64,000 nt of DNA, from positions 31,250,019 through 31,314,018 of the forward strand of contig CM039463.1 of the NCBI GenBank assembly GCA_022414725.1, read 5' to 3'. Every line of letters begins with the position of its first letter. Position 1 is the stretch's first letter. Under the pieces are notes generated by a model. The model saw only the letters and a list, made by a program, of their open reading frames with translations, did not search any database and was not told the origin of the DNA. Shown here piece after piece: positions 1 through 12,715 of the stretch. Source of the stretch: Microglena sp. YARC. Its lineage: Eukaryota; Chlorophyta; Chlorophyceae; Chlamydomonadales; Chlamydomonadaceae. Made by a program: the position numbers and the translations under genes.

Positions 1-574
1 CCAGGAGACGTTCTTTGTTTTTTGTGTGCGTTGCACCGAGGCACCGTCTCTGTAAGGAGACCCTGTAGGCCATCCAGTGTAGCCACGGAAGAATGTTCCA
101 AAGGAGCCACCAAATCAACCGAGTTGATTCCGAATCAAGGGGGTGTGTGTGCCACGTATCCCAGGACAGAGTCAAGTTAATGGCTTTAGTGGTACTATTT
201 GGGATGGGAGAGGTGGGCATGGGGCTGATGTGGTACTGGGGGGTAGTACACTCTATTACAAATTGAGGTGCCAAGAGGGGTCTCATATGTATATCATACC
301 AGGTAGAGATCCTTCTAAGAACTATTTGGTCCGCCAAGATTTTAAAAGGCAAGATCGCATGAAGGCGGGTGCGGATATCATGAGGGAGAGTAGGCCAGGC
401 TGGGGCAGTGCCTGTTCTCCATGAAGGTTGGCATCCCTGCTTGCAAGTGGTGGGGGAGGGCGTGGCTTGGGGTGCAAGGTCCTTCATCTCCTGGAGCCTC
501 CCCTCCAACTGTCCTGCCATACTCCATGGGGGTGTCGTGAGCCCTGGGCCATCTGGGGTGGTAGGTTGTTGGTT
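1..574. other. No gene recognised
   Basis: The stretch has only short open frames on both strands and nothing that resembles a known family. No repeat is evident before the minisatellite starts near 575. Confidence 0.4.
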
Positions 575-2020
575 GAGGCATAGGTTGGGGGTGGTAGACT
601 CAGGGTACAGGCATAGGGTGGTGGTGGTAGACTCAGGTAGAGGCATAGGGTGGGGTGGTAGACTCGGGGTAGAGGCATAGGGTGGGGGTGGTAGACTCAG
701 GCTAGAGGCATAGGGTGGGGGTGGTAGACTTAGGGTAGAGGAATAGGTTGGGGTTGGTAGACTCAGGGTAGAGGCATAGGTTGGGGGTGATAGACTTAGG
801 GTAGAGGCATGAGTTGGGGGTGGTAGACTCACGGTAGAGGCATAGGTTGGGGGTGGTAGACTCAGGGTAGAGGCATAGGGTGGGAGGTAGATCAGGGTAG
901 AGGCACGAGTTGGGGGTGGTAGACTCACTGTAGAGGCATAGGTCGGGGGTGGTAGACTCAGGGTAGAGGAATTGGTTGGGGGTGGTAGACTCAGGTAGAG
1001 GCATAGGGTGGGGTGGTAGACTCAGGGTAGAGGCATCGGTTGGGGTGGTAGACTCAGGGTAGAGGCATAGGGTGGGGGTGGTAGACTCAGGGTAGAGGCC
1101 TTGGGTCGGGGTGGTAGACTCAGGGTAGAGGCATAGGCTGGGGGTGGTAGACTCAGGGTACAGGCATAGGGTGGGGGTGGTAGACTCGGGGTAGAGGCAT
1201 AGGGTGGGGGTGGTAGACTCACGGTAGAGGCATGGGGTGGGGGGTGGTAGACTTAGGGTAGAGGCATAGGTTGGGGTTGGTAGACTCGGGGTAGAGGCAT
1301 AGGTTTGTGGGAGGTAGACTCAGGGTAGAGGCATAGGTTGGGGGTGGTAGACTCACGGTAGAGGCATGAGTTGGGGGTGGTAGACTCAGGGTAGAGGCAT
1401 AGGTTGGGGGTGGTAGACTCAGGGTAGAGGCATAGGGTGGGGTGGTAGACTCAGGGTAGAGGCATGAGTTGGGGGTGGTAGACTCACGGTAGAGGCATAG
1501 GTCGGGGGTGGTAAGACTCAGGGTAGAGGAATTGGTTGGGGGGTGGTAGACTCAGGGTAGAGGCATAGGGTGGGGGTGGTAGACTCAGGGTAGAGGAATC
1601 GGTTTGGGGGTGGTAGACTCAGGGTAGAGGCATAGGGTGGGGGTGTAGACTCAGGCTAGAGGCCTTGGGTCGGGGTTGTAGACTCAGGGTAGAGGCATAG
1701 GCTGGGGGTGGTAGACTCAGGGTAGAGGCATCGGGTGGGTGTGGTAGACTCAGGGTAGAGGCCTTGGGTTTGGGTGGTAGACTCAGGGTAGAGGCATAGG
1801 TTGGGGGTGGTAGACTCAGGGTAGAGGCATAGGTTGGGGGTGGTGGACACAGGGTAGAGGCATAGGTTGGGGTGGTAGACTCAGGGTAGAGGCATAGGTT
1901 GGGGGTGGTAGACTCAGGGTAGAGGCATAGGTTGGGGGTGGTAGACTCAGGGTAGAGGCATAGGGTGGGGTGGTAGACTCAGGGTAGAAGGCATAGGTTG
2001 GGGGTGGTAGACTCCGTACC
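575..2020. repeat. 33-bp minisatellite, about 43 units
   Basis: The unit is about 33 bp and reads as TAGACTCAGGGTAGAGGCAT followed by a G/T-rich spacer of about 13 bp. Units differ by point changes and by 1-2 bp in the G run. On the minus strand it gives proline/serine/threonine/leucine-rich open frames (for example STTPNLCLYPE). These follow from a period divisible by three and are not treated as genes. Confidence 0.95.
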
Positions 2021-3427
2021 TGGAAAGTACTCAAGTCCACTCAGGCTTTTGAGGAGTCCAAGCCGCCGTGGCTCTCCATAGTGATGGATCTGAGCAAGTT
2101 AAAAGGGGGAAAAAACGGATTGAGTGTTGGGTAGTAAACCAGTTGAGGGCATGAAGATGAGATAAAGGGGGCTCTGGCTGCTGGTCGAGAAGGACGTGGG
2201 TCTAACATCTCTAGAGTTAAGGTGATGGTTGCATATATGATCAGTGACATCGGGCAGGCTAGGCAACGACAACAGTCTCTCGAGGGTATGATCGTGTTGT
2301 CGGCGGCCATTTTTTACGGTCCAAGGATGATGATAATAATTATTGATGGTGTGTGGCAGGCAGGTAAGATCGTGGCTCCTATGAGTTTTGATAGGTAGCT
2401 CGAGACTTGTCGTGAGCATGAGGTTGATCGGGAGTGAGATTTGGAGCCCCGTAGGGCGAGACGCATCGTATTGGTTATGGTTAGTGTTAGGATAGAAAGC
2501 AGAAAGGGGCATGTGCCTGTGAGCAGAAGTTGAGTAAGGGAAGAGAGCAGCGTAAGAGAAGAGAGCAGCGTGTTGAGTGAGCATCAGGGTCGTGTTGCTA
2601 GGATAGCGGGAGGCACACTGGAGGGAAACGGGGGTGGAGAGGAGCGCATTGACTCCTACTATCCGCGTAAATCTGATTCCGCGTAGCTTTGAGGTCGCAG
2701 ATTGGGGACCAACCTGTGCTTCCGTTCTCCTGGCTATGAAGTCGGTGCGTAGGGTAACAGAGCGCGTGGGGGGTGTTTTCGAAAGTGGATTGGTATTGTC
2801 GAGTGGATTTGAAAAACTGGCAGAAATTAGCAGGGTCCATGAATTGATTGGCGCCGCGAACAGTGGTTGTCAAGGGTCGGCAATAAGAGGCGTTAAGCCT
2901 TAGGGTGCTCCAGTTAATATGGTGACTGGCAGCGTCCCGATTTGAAAGAGCAGGTGCCTGTCCTGGAGTCCTGCATGGGGGAAAAGGGGATTCGTTAGTG
3001 AGTTTCTCGATTGCATAGAGCCTTCGCTCCTGGCAGCGACCATCAAGAATGCGCCAGGGATGTGCGCTTCGCATCCCCCCCTGTTGGGAAGTCCAGGGAG
3101 AGGCGCATTCTGTCCGGTAGTGCATACTTTCGGCTGCCCAGAGGTGCAGCTCGCTACCAAAGTAACCCTGCGACCACAGAAGTTGCTGCGAGTCGCGTCA
3201 GATTTTGTAGACGGCGACTTAGACAGCAGCATTGCCTCTGCGAAAGCATGAGCTCCTGTTTGGTTGCTGTTTCGGGAAGAGTTGACCGAAACTGCTTGGA
3301 ACAGAGAGCAGGTGGAAGCATTCGATAGCGCAGACGCAGGAGAATGCGAATATGCTACGCGAATGCTAAGAAGGAAAATGAGCAGCGAGAAAGTTACATC
3401 GGAAGTTCGAATGTTGAGAAGTCAATC
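2021..3427. other. Non-repetitive DNA, no gene recognised
   Basis: Both strands carry overlapping open frames of 60-175 codons, but none shows a recognisable domain, splice pattern or compositional signature. The segment separates the 33-bp minisatellite from the foldback-like composite that starts at 3428. Confidence 0.4.
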
Positions 3428-4420
3428 TAGTCTCGTGTGTGTATGTGTGTGTACGAAAGCATGTTTATGTGTGCGTGAATATGTGTCGGTGTGCATGTGT
3501 GCGTGTGTGTGTGTGCATGTGTGTGTGAGAGTGCGAGTGTATGTGTGTGCATGTGTCTGTGCGTGTGTTTCTGTCTGAGTGTGTCTGAGTGCGTGTGTGC
3601 ACGTGTGTGTATGCATGTGTGTGCGCGCGTTTGTTTTTGTGTGTCATTGTGTGTGTGTCTGTGTGTGTGTCTGTGTGTGTGCTTGTGTATGTATGTGTGT
3701 GTGCGTGGGCGTGTGCGCATGCATGTATGCATGTTTGCGTGTGTATGTGTGTGCGTGTGTGTGTGCGTGTGTGTGTGTGTGTACGTGTGTGTGTCTGAGT
3801 GCATGTGTGCGTGTGTGTGTACGTGTGTGTGTGTCTGGGCGTGTGTGTGCGTATGTGTGTGTATGAAAGCATTTTTATGTGTGAGTGTGTATGTGTCGGT
3901 GCGCATGTGTGCGTGTGTGTGTGCATGTGTGTGTGACTTTGTGCATGTGCGTGTGCGTGTGTGTATGTGTGTTTGTGTGCGTGTGTGTGTGTGAGTGTGT
4001 GTGTATGCGTGTTTATGTGTCTGTGCGTGTGTTTGTGTCTGCGTTTGTGTCTGTGTGTGTGTCTGAGTGCGTGTGTGCACGTGTGTGAGTATGCGTGTGT
4101 GTGCGCGTTTGTTTGTGTGTGTCATTGTGTGTGTGTGTCTGTGTGTGTGCGTGCGTGTGTGTGTGCTTGTGTGTATGTGTGTGTGTCTGAGTGTGTGTGT
4201 CTGTGTGTGTCTGAGTGCATGTGTGCGTGTGTGTATGTGTGTGTCTGAGTGTGTGTGTCTGTGTGCATGTGTTTGTGTGTGTGTTTGTGTGTTTGCGTGT
4301 GTATGTGTGTGTCTGTATCTGTGTGGTGTGTGTGTGTATGTGTGTGTATGTGTGTGTGTGTGTGTGTGCGTGCGTGTGTGCGTGTGCGTGTGTGTATGTG
4401 TGTTCATGTGCAAGTGAGTC
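3428..4420. repeat. GT-rich degenerate microsatellite (left arm, copy 1)
   Basis: This is an almost continuous TGTGTG tract broken by CATG, TCTGAG and CGTG variants. Its order of variants (for example GTACGAAAGCATG near 3452) recurs near 17270, so this is a copied block and not just a drifting microsatellite. The many Cys/Val or Thr/His open frames are by-products. Confidence 0.9.
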
Positions 4421-4740
4421 GATGGTGAGCAGCATGGGGAGCAGCAAGGGGGGGAGGTGTTGATGTGCATGTGTGTCTATGGGGAGCAGCATGGGGAGGA
4501 GATGTCAATGTGCATGTGTGTCGATGGGGAGCAGCATGGGGAGCAGCATGGGGAGGAGATGTCAATGTGCATGTGTGTCGATGGGGAGCAGCATGGGGAG
4601 CAGCATGGGGAGGAGATGTCAATGTGCATGCGTGTCGATGGGGAGCAGCATGGGGAGGAGATGTCCATGTGCATACGTGTCGATGGGGAGCAGCATGGGG
4701 AGGAGATGTCCATGTGCATGCGTGTCGATGGGGAGCAACA
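4421..4740. repeat. 45/57-bp minisatellite (left arm, copy 1)
   Basis: The units contain GATGGGGAGCAGCATGGGG and GAGATGTCAATGTGCATG. The short form is 45 bp; the long form repeats the 12-bp GAGCAGCATGGG step once more and is 57 bp. The same array occurs at 18266-18600 and, contracted and inverted, at 13166-13275. Confidence 0.9.
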
Positions 4741-5194
4741 TTTGATGCTTTGGGGGCAGTGTGATCACCAGGGCTCATATTCAGTATCACATGCGAAGAA
4801 AGATTCCGCGCCACCCTGTTCATCTTGGAATTGAAAAGATGACTCGGAGAACGATCCTCTGTTCCTGCGACGCGTACGTGCAGCAGACGTAGCGGACGCT
4901 GCCCCCTGGCGAACGAGCGATGGCGGGTCTGGAAGGTTCTCCCAAGCCATGGATACCCAAACTCCCAGAAAGGGAACAAGGAACACAGCATACAGCAGGA
5001 AGAAAATCGTTTCGCGAAGAAACAGAAAAGGTAGTTCGGAGGAAAAGAAATATGAAGGCGAATTCGAAAAGCAGAAACGAAAACGGTCGAACCTGTACAG
5101 GTGAGGGGGCGCACTACGATAGCGTTACATTTGATGCGTACTGCCCTCTGTCTGTCTGCCGAGGGCCCTCGTGGGCAATACGCATAGAAGAGAA
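4741..5194. repeat. Conserved 450-bp arm block (left arm, copy 1)
   Basis: This non-tandem block occurs three times: here, at 18601-19055 (direct) and at 12716-13165 (inverted). By eye the two direct copies differ at only a few positions. A 236-codon minus-strand frame (5114 to 4404) runs through it, but indels and substitutions break the matching frame in the other copies and no domain is recognised, so it is not called a gene. Confidence 0.85.
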
Positions 5195-5935
5195 GTAGAC
5201 TCTACTTCCCTAAATTAGGGGGTCCTTGCTGGTGGGGGGTCACTACCCCCTAAATTAGTAGGTGCTTGCTGGTGGGGGGTAACTACCCACTAAATTAGTT
5301 GTTGGTTGTTGGTGGGGGGTGACTACCCCCTAAATGATTGGGTGGTTGTAAGTGGGGGGTAACTACCCCCTAAATTAGGGGGTGGTTGCTGGTGGAGGGT
5401 AGCTTCCCCCTAAATTAGTTGTTGGTTGTTGGTGGGGGGTAATAACCCCCTAAATTAGTGGGTGCTTGTTGGTGGGGGGTAGCTACCCCCTAAATTAGTG
5501 GGTGCTTGCTGGTGAGGGGTCACTACCCCCTAAATTAGTGGGTGCTTGTTGGTGGGGGTAGCTACCCCTAAATTAGTGGGTGCTTGCTGGTGAGGGTCAC
5601 TACCCCCTAAATTAGTGGGTGCTTGCTGGTGGGGGGTCACTACCCCCTAAATTAGTGGGTGCTTGTTGTTGGTGGGTAACTACCCCCTGAATTAGTGGGT
5701 GTTTGCTGGTGAGGGGTCACTACCCCCTAAATTAGTGGGTGGTTGCTGGTGGGTGGTAACTACCCCCTAAATTAGTTGTCGGTTGCTGATGAAGGGTAAC
5801 TACCCACTAAATTAGTTGTTGGTTGCTGTTGGGGGGTAACTACCCTCTAAATTAGTTGTTGGTTGCTGGTGATGGGTCTCTACCCACTAAATTTGTGGGT
5901 GGTTGCTGGTCGAGGTGCCCTGCCCACCGAATTGT
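5195..5935. repeat. 40-bp satellite with telomere-like heptamer (left arm, copy 1)
   Basis: About 18 units have the form TAAATTAGTGGGTGCTTGCT, then GGTGGGGGGTCACTACCCCC. Most unit junctions contain CCCTAAA, the plant-type telomere heptamer. Each unit also has a short inverted repeat (GGGGGT/ACCCCC). Confidence 0.9.
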
Positions 5936-8900
5936 CCTGCGATTTCATAACTACTAAATTTGTGGGTAGAATTTCATAACTACTAAATTTGGGGGTAGCT
6001 TATCGAACAACCTAGTTGGAGACGCAGGTGCGAGACCGAGGTCGAGACCCAGATGCGAGACCGAGGTCGAGTCCGAGGTCCGAGACCGAGACGCAGGTCC
6101 AGACCGAGGTCCGTGACTGAGACCCAAGTCCGATATCGAGACCCAGACCGAGATCGAGACCTAGGTCCGAGACCGAGACCGAGACCCAGGTCCGAGATCG
6201 AGACCCAGGCCGAGACCCAAGTCCGAGATCGAGACCCAGACCAAGATCGAGACATAGGTCCGAGACCGAGACCCAGACCGAGATCAAGACCCAGACCGAG
6301 ACCCAGTTCCGAGATCGAGACCCAGACCGAGATCGAGACCCAGGTCCGAGATCGAGACCCAGACCTAGGTCCGAGACCGAGACGCAGGTCGAGATCGAGA
6401 CGTAGACCGAGACCTAGGTCCGAGACCGAGACGCAGGGCGAGATCGAGACGTAGACCGAGACCGAGGTCCGAGACCGAGACGCAGGTCGAGATCGAGACG
6501 TAGACCCAAATCGAGATCCGAGACCGAGACGCAGGTCGAGACCGAGACCCAGGTCCGAGATCGAGACCCAGACCTGGGTCCGAGATCGAGACCGAGGTCC
6601 GAGACCCAGACCCAGAACCGAGACCGAGGTCCGAGACCGAGACCCAGAACCGAGACCGAGGTCCGAGACTGAGTTCCGAGACCGAGACGAACCACAGACC
6701 CACAGACCCGCGCGGACCTCACAGGGGACCCAAGGGGGGCAGGGGGCGGCATTCTGGTTATTAACCGCCCCCGTATTAAGGACGTCGGAGGTAACCGACA
6801 TAACTAAACCTGAGGAGGAGGAGTTAGCCCTAACGGTTCGGCGATCCGGAGCGCTCTCGGGACACGCCAGCCGGCGTTGCGCGTGACTCAGCGGCTCGGG
6901 ACCCAAACCGAGGTCCGAGGTGCGAGACGGAGGTTCGAGACCGAGGTCGAGACCGAGGTCGAGACCGAGGTGCGAGACACAGACGCAGGTCGAGACCCAA
7001 ACCCAGACCGAGACCCAGTTCCGAGATCGAGACCGAGACCCAGTTCCGAGATCGAGGCCGAGACCCAGGTCCGACATCGAGACCCAGACCTAGGTCCGAG
7101 ATCGAGACCCAGACCTAGGTCCGAGATCGAGACCTGGACCTAGGTCCGAGATCGAGACCGAGGTCTAGGTCCGAGATCGAGACCCAGGTCCGAGACCGAG
7201 ACCCAGACCCAGGTCCGAGACCTAAACCGAGACCGAGACCCAGGTCTGAGACCGAGATGAAGACCCAGAACGAGACCAAGACCCAGGTCCGAGACCCAGA
7301 CCGAAATCGAATCCCAGGTCCGAGACCGAGACGCAGGTCGAGACCGAGACGCAGGTCGAGATCGAGACGTAGACCGAGACCGAGGTCCGAGACCGAGACG
7401 CAGGTCGAGATCAAGACGTAGACCGAGACCGAGGTCGGAGACCGAGACGCAGGTCGAGACCGAGACGTACACCGAGACCGAGACCCAGACCTAGTCTGAG
7501 ACCGAGACCCAGGTCCGAGATCGAGACCCAGACCTGGGTCCGAGACCGAGGTCCAGGTCCGAGATCGAGACCCAGACCTAGATCCGAGACCGAGACGCAG
7601 GTCGAGATCGAGACCCAGACCGAGATCGAGGTCCGAGACCGAGACGCAGGTCGAGATCGAGACGTAGACCGAAACCAAGGTCCGAGACCGAGACACAGGT
7701 CGAGACCGAGACGTACACCGAGACCGAGGTCCGAGACCGTGACCCAGGTCCGAGACCGAGACCCAGGTCCGAGATCGAGACCCAGACCTAGGTCCGAGAT
7801 CGAATCCCAGGTCCGAGATCGAGACCCAGACCTAAGTCCGAGATCATATCCCAGGTCCGAGATCAAGACCCAGACCTACGTCCGAGATCAAATCCCAGGT
7901 CCGAGGTCGAGACCGAGACCACAGACCCACAGACCCGCGCAGACCTCACAGGAGACCCCAAGGGGGGCAGGGGGCGGCATTCTGGTTACCGCCCCCGTAT
8001 TAGGGAGCAAACCCAGTACGGCAGGCGTACTGCCGGGGGAGGAGGCGGAGGAGGAGGAAAGTTAGCCTTAAGGGTTTGGTGTTCGGAGCGCTCTCGGGAC
8101 ACGCCAGCCGGCGTTGCGCGTGACTCAGTGGCTCGGGACCGAGACCGAGGTCCAGGTCCGAGATCGAGGCCCAGACCTAGGTCCGAGATCGAGACACTGA
8201 CCAAGGTCCAAGACCGAGACCCAGGTCCGTGACCGAGACCAAGGTCCGATACCCAGACCAAGACCGAGACCCAGGTCCGAGATCGAGACCCAGACCGAGA
8301 CCGAGACCCAGACCCAGGTCCGAGACCCAGGTCTGAGATCGAGATCCAGACCAAGATCGAGACCTAGGTCCGAGATCGAGACCCAGGTCCGAGACCACAG
8401 ACCTGCGCAGACCCCACAGGGGACCCTATGGGGGGCAGGGGGCGGCATTCTGGTTACCGCCCCCGTATTAGGGAGCAAACCCGGTACGGCAGGCGTACTG
8501 CCGGAGGCGGAGGAGGAGGAGGAGGAGGAGGACAAGTTAGCCCTAAGGGTTCGGCGTTCGGGATACGCCAGCCGGCGTTGCGCGTGACTCAGCGGCTCGT
8601 GACCGAGACCCAGGTCCGAGACCGAGACCCAGGTCCGAGGTCGAGGTCCGTGACCGAGACCCAGGTCCGAGACCGAGATTGAGGTCCGAGATCGAGACCC
8701 AGGTCCGAGACCGAGACCCAGGTCCGAGACCGAGACCCAGGTCTGAGACCGAAACCGAGACCCAGGTCCGAGACCGAGACCCAGGTCTGAGACCGAGATC
8801 GAGACCCAGGTCCGAGACCGAGACCGAGGTCCGAGACCGAGACCGAGACCGAGGTTCGAGATCGAGACCGAGGTCCGAGACCGAGGTCCGAGACCGAGGT

Positions 8901-11550
8901 CTGAGACCCAGGTCCGAGATCGAATCCCAGGTCCGAGATCAACCACAGACCCACAGACCCGCGCAGACCCAACAAGGGACCCCAAGGGGGGCAGGGGGCG
9001 GCAGACTGGTTACCGCCCCTCAATTAGGGAGCAAACCCAGTATGGCAGGCGTACTGCCGGAGGCGAAGGAGGAGGAGGAGGAGGAGGAGGAGGAGGAAAG
9101 TTAGCCCTAAGGGTTCAGCGTTTCGGAGGGCCTTCGGGAAACGCCAGCCGGCGTTGCGCGTGACTCAGCGGCTCGGGAACGAGACCGAGGTCCGAGACCG
9201 AGACCGAGGTGCGAGACCGAGGTCGAGACCCAGGTTCGAGACCGTGCTCGAGACCGAGGTCCGAGACCTAGATGCAGGTCGAGACCCAGACGCAGGTCAA
9301 GACCCAGGTCCAAGATCAAGACCCAGACCGAGGTGCGAGACCTAGACGCAGGTCGAGACCCAGACGCAGGTCCGAGATGGAGACCGAGACCCAGGTCCGA
9401 AACCGAGGTCGAGACCCAGGTCCGAGATCGAGACCCAGACCAAGGTCCGAGATTGAGACCCAGACCCAGGTCCGAGATCGAGACCCAGACCGAGATCGAG
9501 ACCGAGACCGAGACCGAGACCAACCACAGACCCACAGACCCGCGCAGACCCCACAAGGGACCCCAGGGAGGGACGGGGGCGGCATTCTGGTAACCGCCCC
9601 CGTATTAGGGAGCAAACCCAGTACGGCAGGCGTACTGCCGGAGGAAGCGGGGGCGGAGGAGGAAGAGGAAAGTTAGCCCTAAGGGTTCGGCGTTTCGGAG
9701 GGTCTTCGGGATACGCCAGCCGGCGTTGCGCGTGACTCAGCGGCTCGGGCACGAGACCGAGGTCCGAGACCGAGACCGAGGTGCTAGACCGAGGTCGAGA
9801 CCCAGGTCCGAGGTCGAGGTCCGAGACCGAGACCGAGGTGCGAGACCGAGACGCAGGTCGAGACCGGTCGTAGACCGAGACAGAGGTCCGAGACCCAGGT
9901 CCGAGACCGAGACCGAGACCCGGGTCCGAGACCGAGACGCAGGTCGAGACCGAGACGTAGACCGAGACCGAGGTCCGAGATCCAGACCAAGATCGAGACC
10001 GAGGTCCGTGACCGAGACCGAGGTGTGAGACCGAGAACGAGGTTCGAGATCGAGACCGAGGTCCGTGACCGTGACCGAGACCGAGGTCCGAGACCAAGGT
10101 CGAGACCCAGGTCCGAGACCTAAACCGAGACCGAGACCAAGACCCAGGTCTGATACAGAGATGAAGACCCAGACCGAGATCGAGACCCAGGTCCGAGATC
10201 GAGAGACAGACCCAGGTCCGATACCCAGACAGAGACCGAGACCCAGGTCCGAGATCTAGAGCCAGGTCCGAGACCGAGACCCAGGTCCGAGATCTAGACC
10301 CAGCCCTAGGTCCGAGATCGAATCCCAGGTCCGAGATCGAGGCCCAGACCTAGGTCCGAGATCATATCCCAGGTCCGAGATCAAGACCCAGACCTAGGTC
10401 CGAGATCAAATCCCAGGTCCGAGATCGAGACCCAGGTCCGAGGTTGTGACCGAGACCACAGACCCACAGACCCGCGCAGACCTCACAGGAGACCCCAAGG
10501 GGGGCAGGGGGCGGCATTCTGGTTACCGCCCCCGTATTAGGGAGCAAACCCGGTACGGCAGGCGTACTGCCGGGGGAGGAGGCGGAGGAGGAGGAAAGTT
10601 AGCCCTAAGGGTTTGATGTTAGGAGCGCTCTCGGGACACGCCAGCCGGCGTTGCGCGTGACTCAGCGGCTCGGGACCGAGACCGAGGTCCAGGTCCGAGA
10701 TCGAGACCCAGACATAGGTCCGAGATCGAGACGCAGGTCGAGATCAAGACGTAGACCAAGACCGAGGTCCGAGACCGAGACGCAGGTCGAGATCAAGACG
10801 TAGACCGAAACCGAGGTCCGAGACCGAGACGCAGGTCGAGACCGAGACGTACACCGAGACCGAGGTCCGAGACCGTGACCCAGGTCCGAGACCGAGACCC
10901 AGGTCCGAGATCGAGACCCAGACCTGGGTCCGAGACCGAGACCCAGGTCCGAGATCGAGACCTAGACCTAGGTCCGAGATCAAGGCCCAGACCTAGGTCC
11001 GAGATCGAATCCCAGGTCCGAGATCGAGACACTGACCGAGGTCCGAGACCGAGGTCCGAGACCCAGGCCGAGATCGTGACCCAGACCGAGACCGGTACCA
11101 ACAACAGACCCACAGACCCGCGCAGACCCAGGGAGGGACGGGGGCGGCATTCTGGTTACCGCCCTCGTATTAGGGAGCAAACCCAGTATGGCAGGCGTAC
11201 TGTTGGAGGCGGAGGAGGAGGAGGAGAAAGCGGAGGAAAGTTAGCCCTAAGGGTTCGGCGTTTCGGAGGGCCTTCGGTATACGCCAGCCAAGACCCAAGT
11301 CCGAGACCCAGGTCCGAGGTCCGAGACCGAAGTCCAAGACCGAGACGCAGGTGCGAGACCCAGGTCCGAGACCGAGACACAGACCTAGGTCCGAGATCGA
11401 GACCGAGGTCCGGGACCGAGATCGAGGTCCGAGACCCAGACCGAGTTCAAGGTCCGTGACCGAGACCCAGACCGAGACCGAGACAGAGACCCAGACCTAG
11501 GTCCGAGATCGAGACCGAGACCGAAACCGAGGTCCGAGACCGAGACGCCA
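5936..11550. repeat. Core GAGACC/GAGGTC array with interspersed modules, copy 1
   Basis: The array is built from 6-13 bp variants of GAGACC, GAGGTCC and GAGATCGAGACCCAG. It is interrupted by seven copies of a module of about 200-230 bp near 6697, 7915, 8395, 8938, 9522, 10455 and 11098. Modules share ACAGACCCACAGACCCGCGC, CGGCATTCTGGTTACCGCCC, an inverted repeat CGGCAGGCGTACTGCCG, a (GGA)n run, and GCCGGCGTTGCGCGTGACTC. Units divisible by three leave long stop-free frames (up to 364 codons) of Arg/Asp/Pro or Leu/Gly/Ser repeats; these are not genes. Confidence 0.9.
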
Positions 11551-12715
11551 ACTAGGTTGTTCGATAAGCTACCCCCAAATTTAGTAGTTATGACATTCTA
11601 CCTACAAATTTAGTAGTTATGAAATCGCAGGACAATTTGGTGGGCAGAGCACCTCGACCAGCGACCTACTAACAACTAATTTAGGGGTAGTGACCCTTCA
11701 CCACAAGCACCCACTAATTTAGGGGGTAGTTGACCCCCACCAGCAAGCAACAACTAATTTAGGGGGTAGTTACCCCCCACCAGCAAGCAACAACTAATTT
11801 AGGGGGTAGTAACCCTCCACCAGGAACCAACAACTAATTTAGGGGGTAGTTACCCTTCACCTACACCACCCACTAATTTAGGGGGTAGTTACCCCTCACC
11901 AGCAACCACCACTAATTTAGGGGGTAGTGCCCCCCCACCAGCAAGCACCCACTAATTTAGGGGTAGTTACCCCACCAGCAAGCAACAACTAATTTAGGGG
12001 TAGTAACCCTCCACCAGGAACCAACAACTAATTTAGGGGGTAGATTACCCTCCACCTACACCACCCACTAATTTAGGGGGTAGTTACCCCTCACAGCAAC
12101 CACCACTAATTTAGGGGTAGTGACCCCTCACAGCAAGCACCCACTAATTTAGGGGGTAGTTTACCCCCCACCAGCAAGCAACAACTAATTTAGGGGGTAG
12201 TTACACCCCACCAGCAACCACCCACAAAATTAGTAGGAAGTGACCCTCCACCAGCAACCACCCACTAATTTAGGGTGTAAATTACCACCCACCAGGAACC
12301 ACCCACAATTTAGGGGGTAGTTACCCACCACCAGCAAGCACCCACTAATTTAGGGGTAGTGACCCTCACCAGCAACCACCCACTAATTTAGGGGGTAGTT
12401 ACCCCCCACAAGCAAGCACTCACTAATTTAGAGGGTAGTGCGTGACCCCTCACCAGCAAGCACCCACTAATTTAGGGGGTAGCTACCCCCCACCAGCAAC
12501 CAACAACTAATTTAGGGGAAGTTACCCTCACCAGCAACCACCCCCTAATTTAGGGGGGTACCCCACTTACAACCACCCAATCATTTCGGGGGTAGTTTCA
12601 CCCCCACCAACAACCAACCAAACTAATTTAGTGGGTAGTTACCCCCCACAGCAAGCACCTACTAATTTAGGGGGTAGTGACCCCCCACCAGCAAGGACCC
12701 CCTAATTTAGGGAAG
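11551..12715. repeat. 40-bp satellite, inverted (right arm, copy 1)
   Basis: This is the reverse complement of the satellite at 5195-5935, with roughly 29 units in the form ACTAATTTAGGGGGTAGT plus CCCACCAGCAAGCACCC. The heptamer TTTAGGG appears in nearly every unit. The array is longer than the left-arm array, so the arms have changed length independently. Confidence 0.9.

Noticed and set aside
2099..3125. 161- and 175-codon minus-strand frames
   Set aside because: They have no recognisable domain, no splice-consistent extension and overlapping alternatives on both strands. They cannot be supported as genes.
3427..4470. Long Thr/His and Cys/Val frames (also at 13.2-14.4 kb and 16.9-18.3 kb)
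   Set aside because: They are by-products of GT/CA microsatellites. A (TG)n tract has no stop codons in any frame.
4404..5114. 236-codon minus-strand frame across the arm block
   Set aside because: Half of it is translated minisatellite. The other two copies of the block break or shift the frame, so there is no sign of selection.
5983..7077. 364-codon minus-strand frame (DLGLGLDLGPGSRSR repeats) and dozens of similar frames up to 28.4 kb
   Set aside because: They are translations of a 6-13 bp array whose period preserves frame. Open frames exist on both strands, shift between units and differ between the composite copies.
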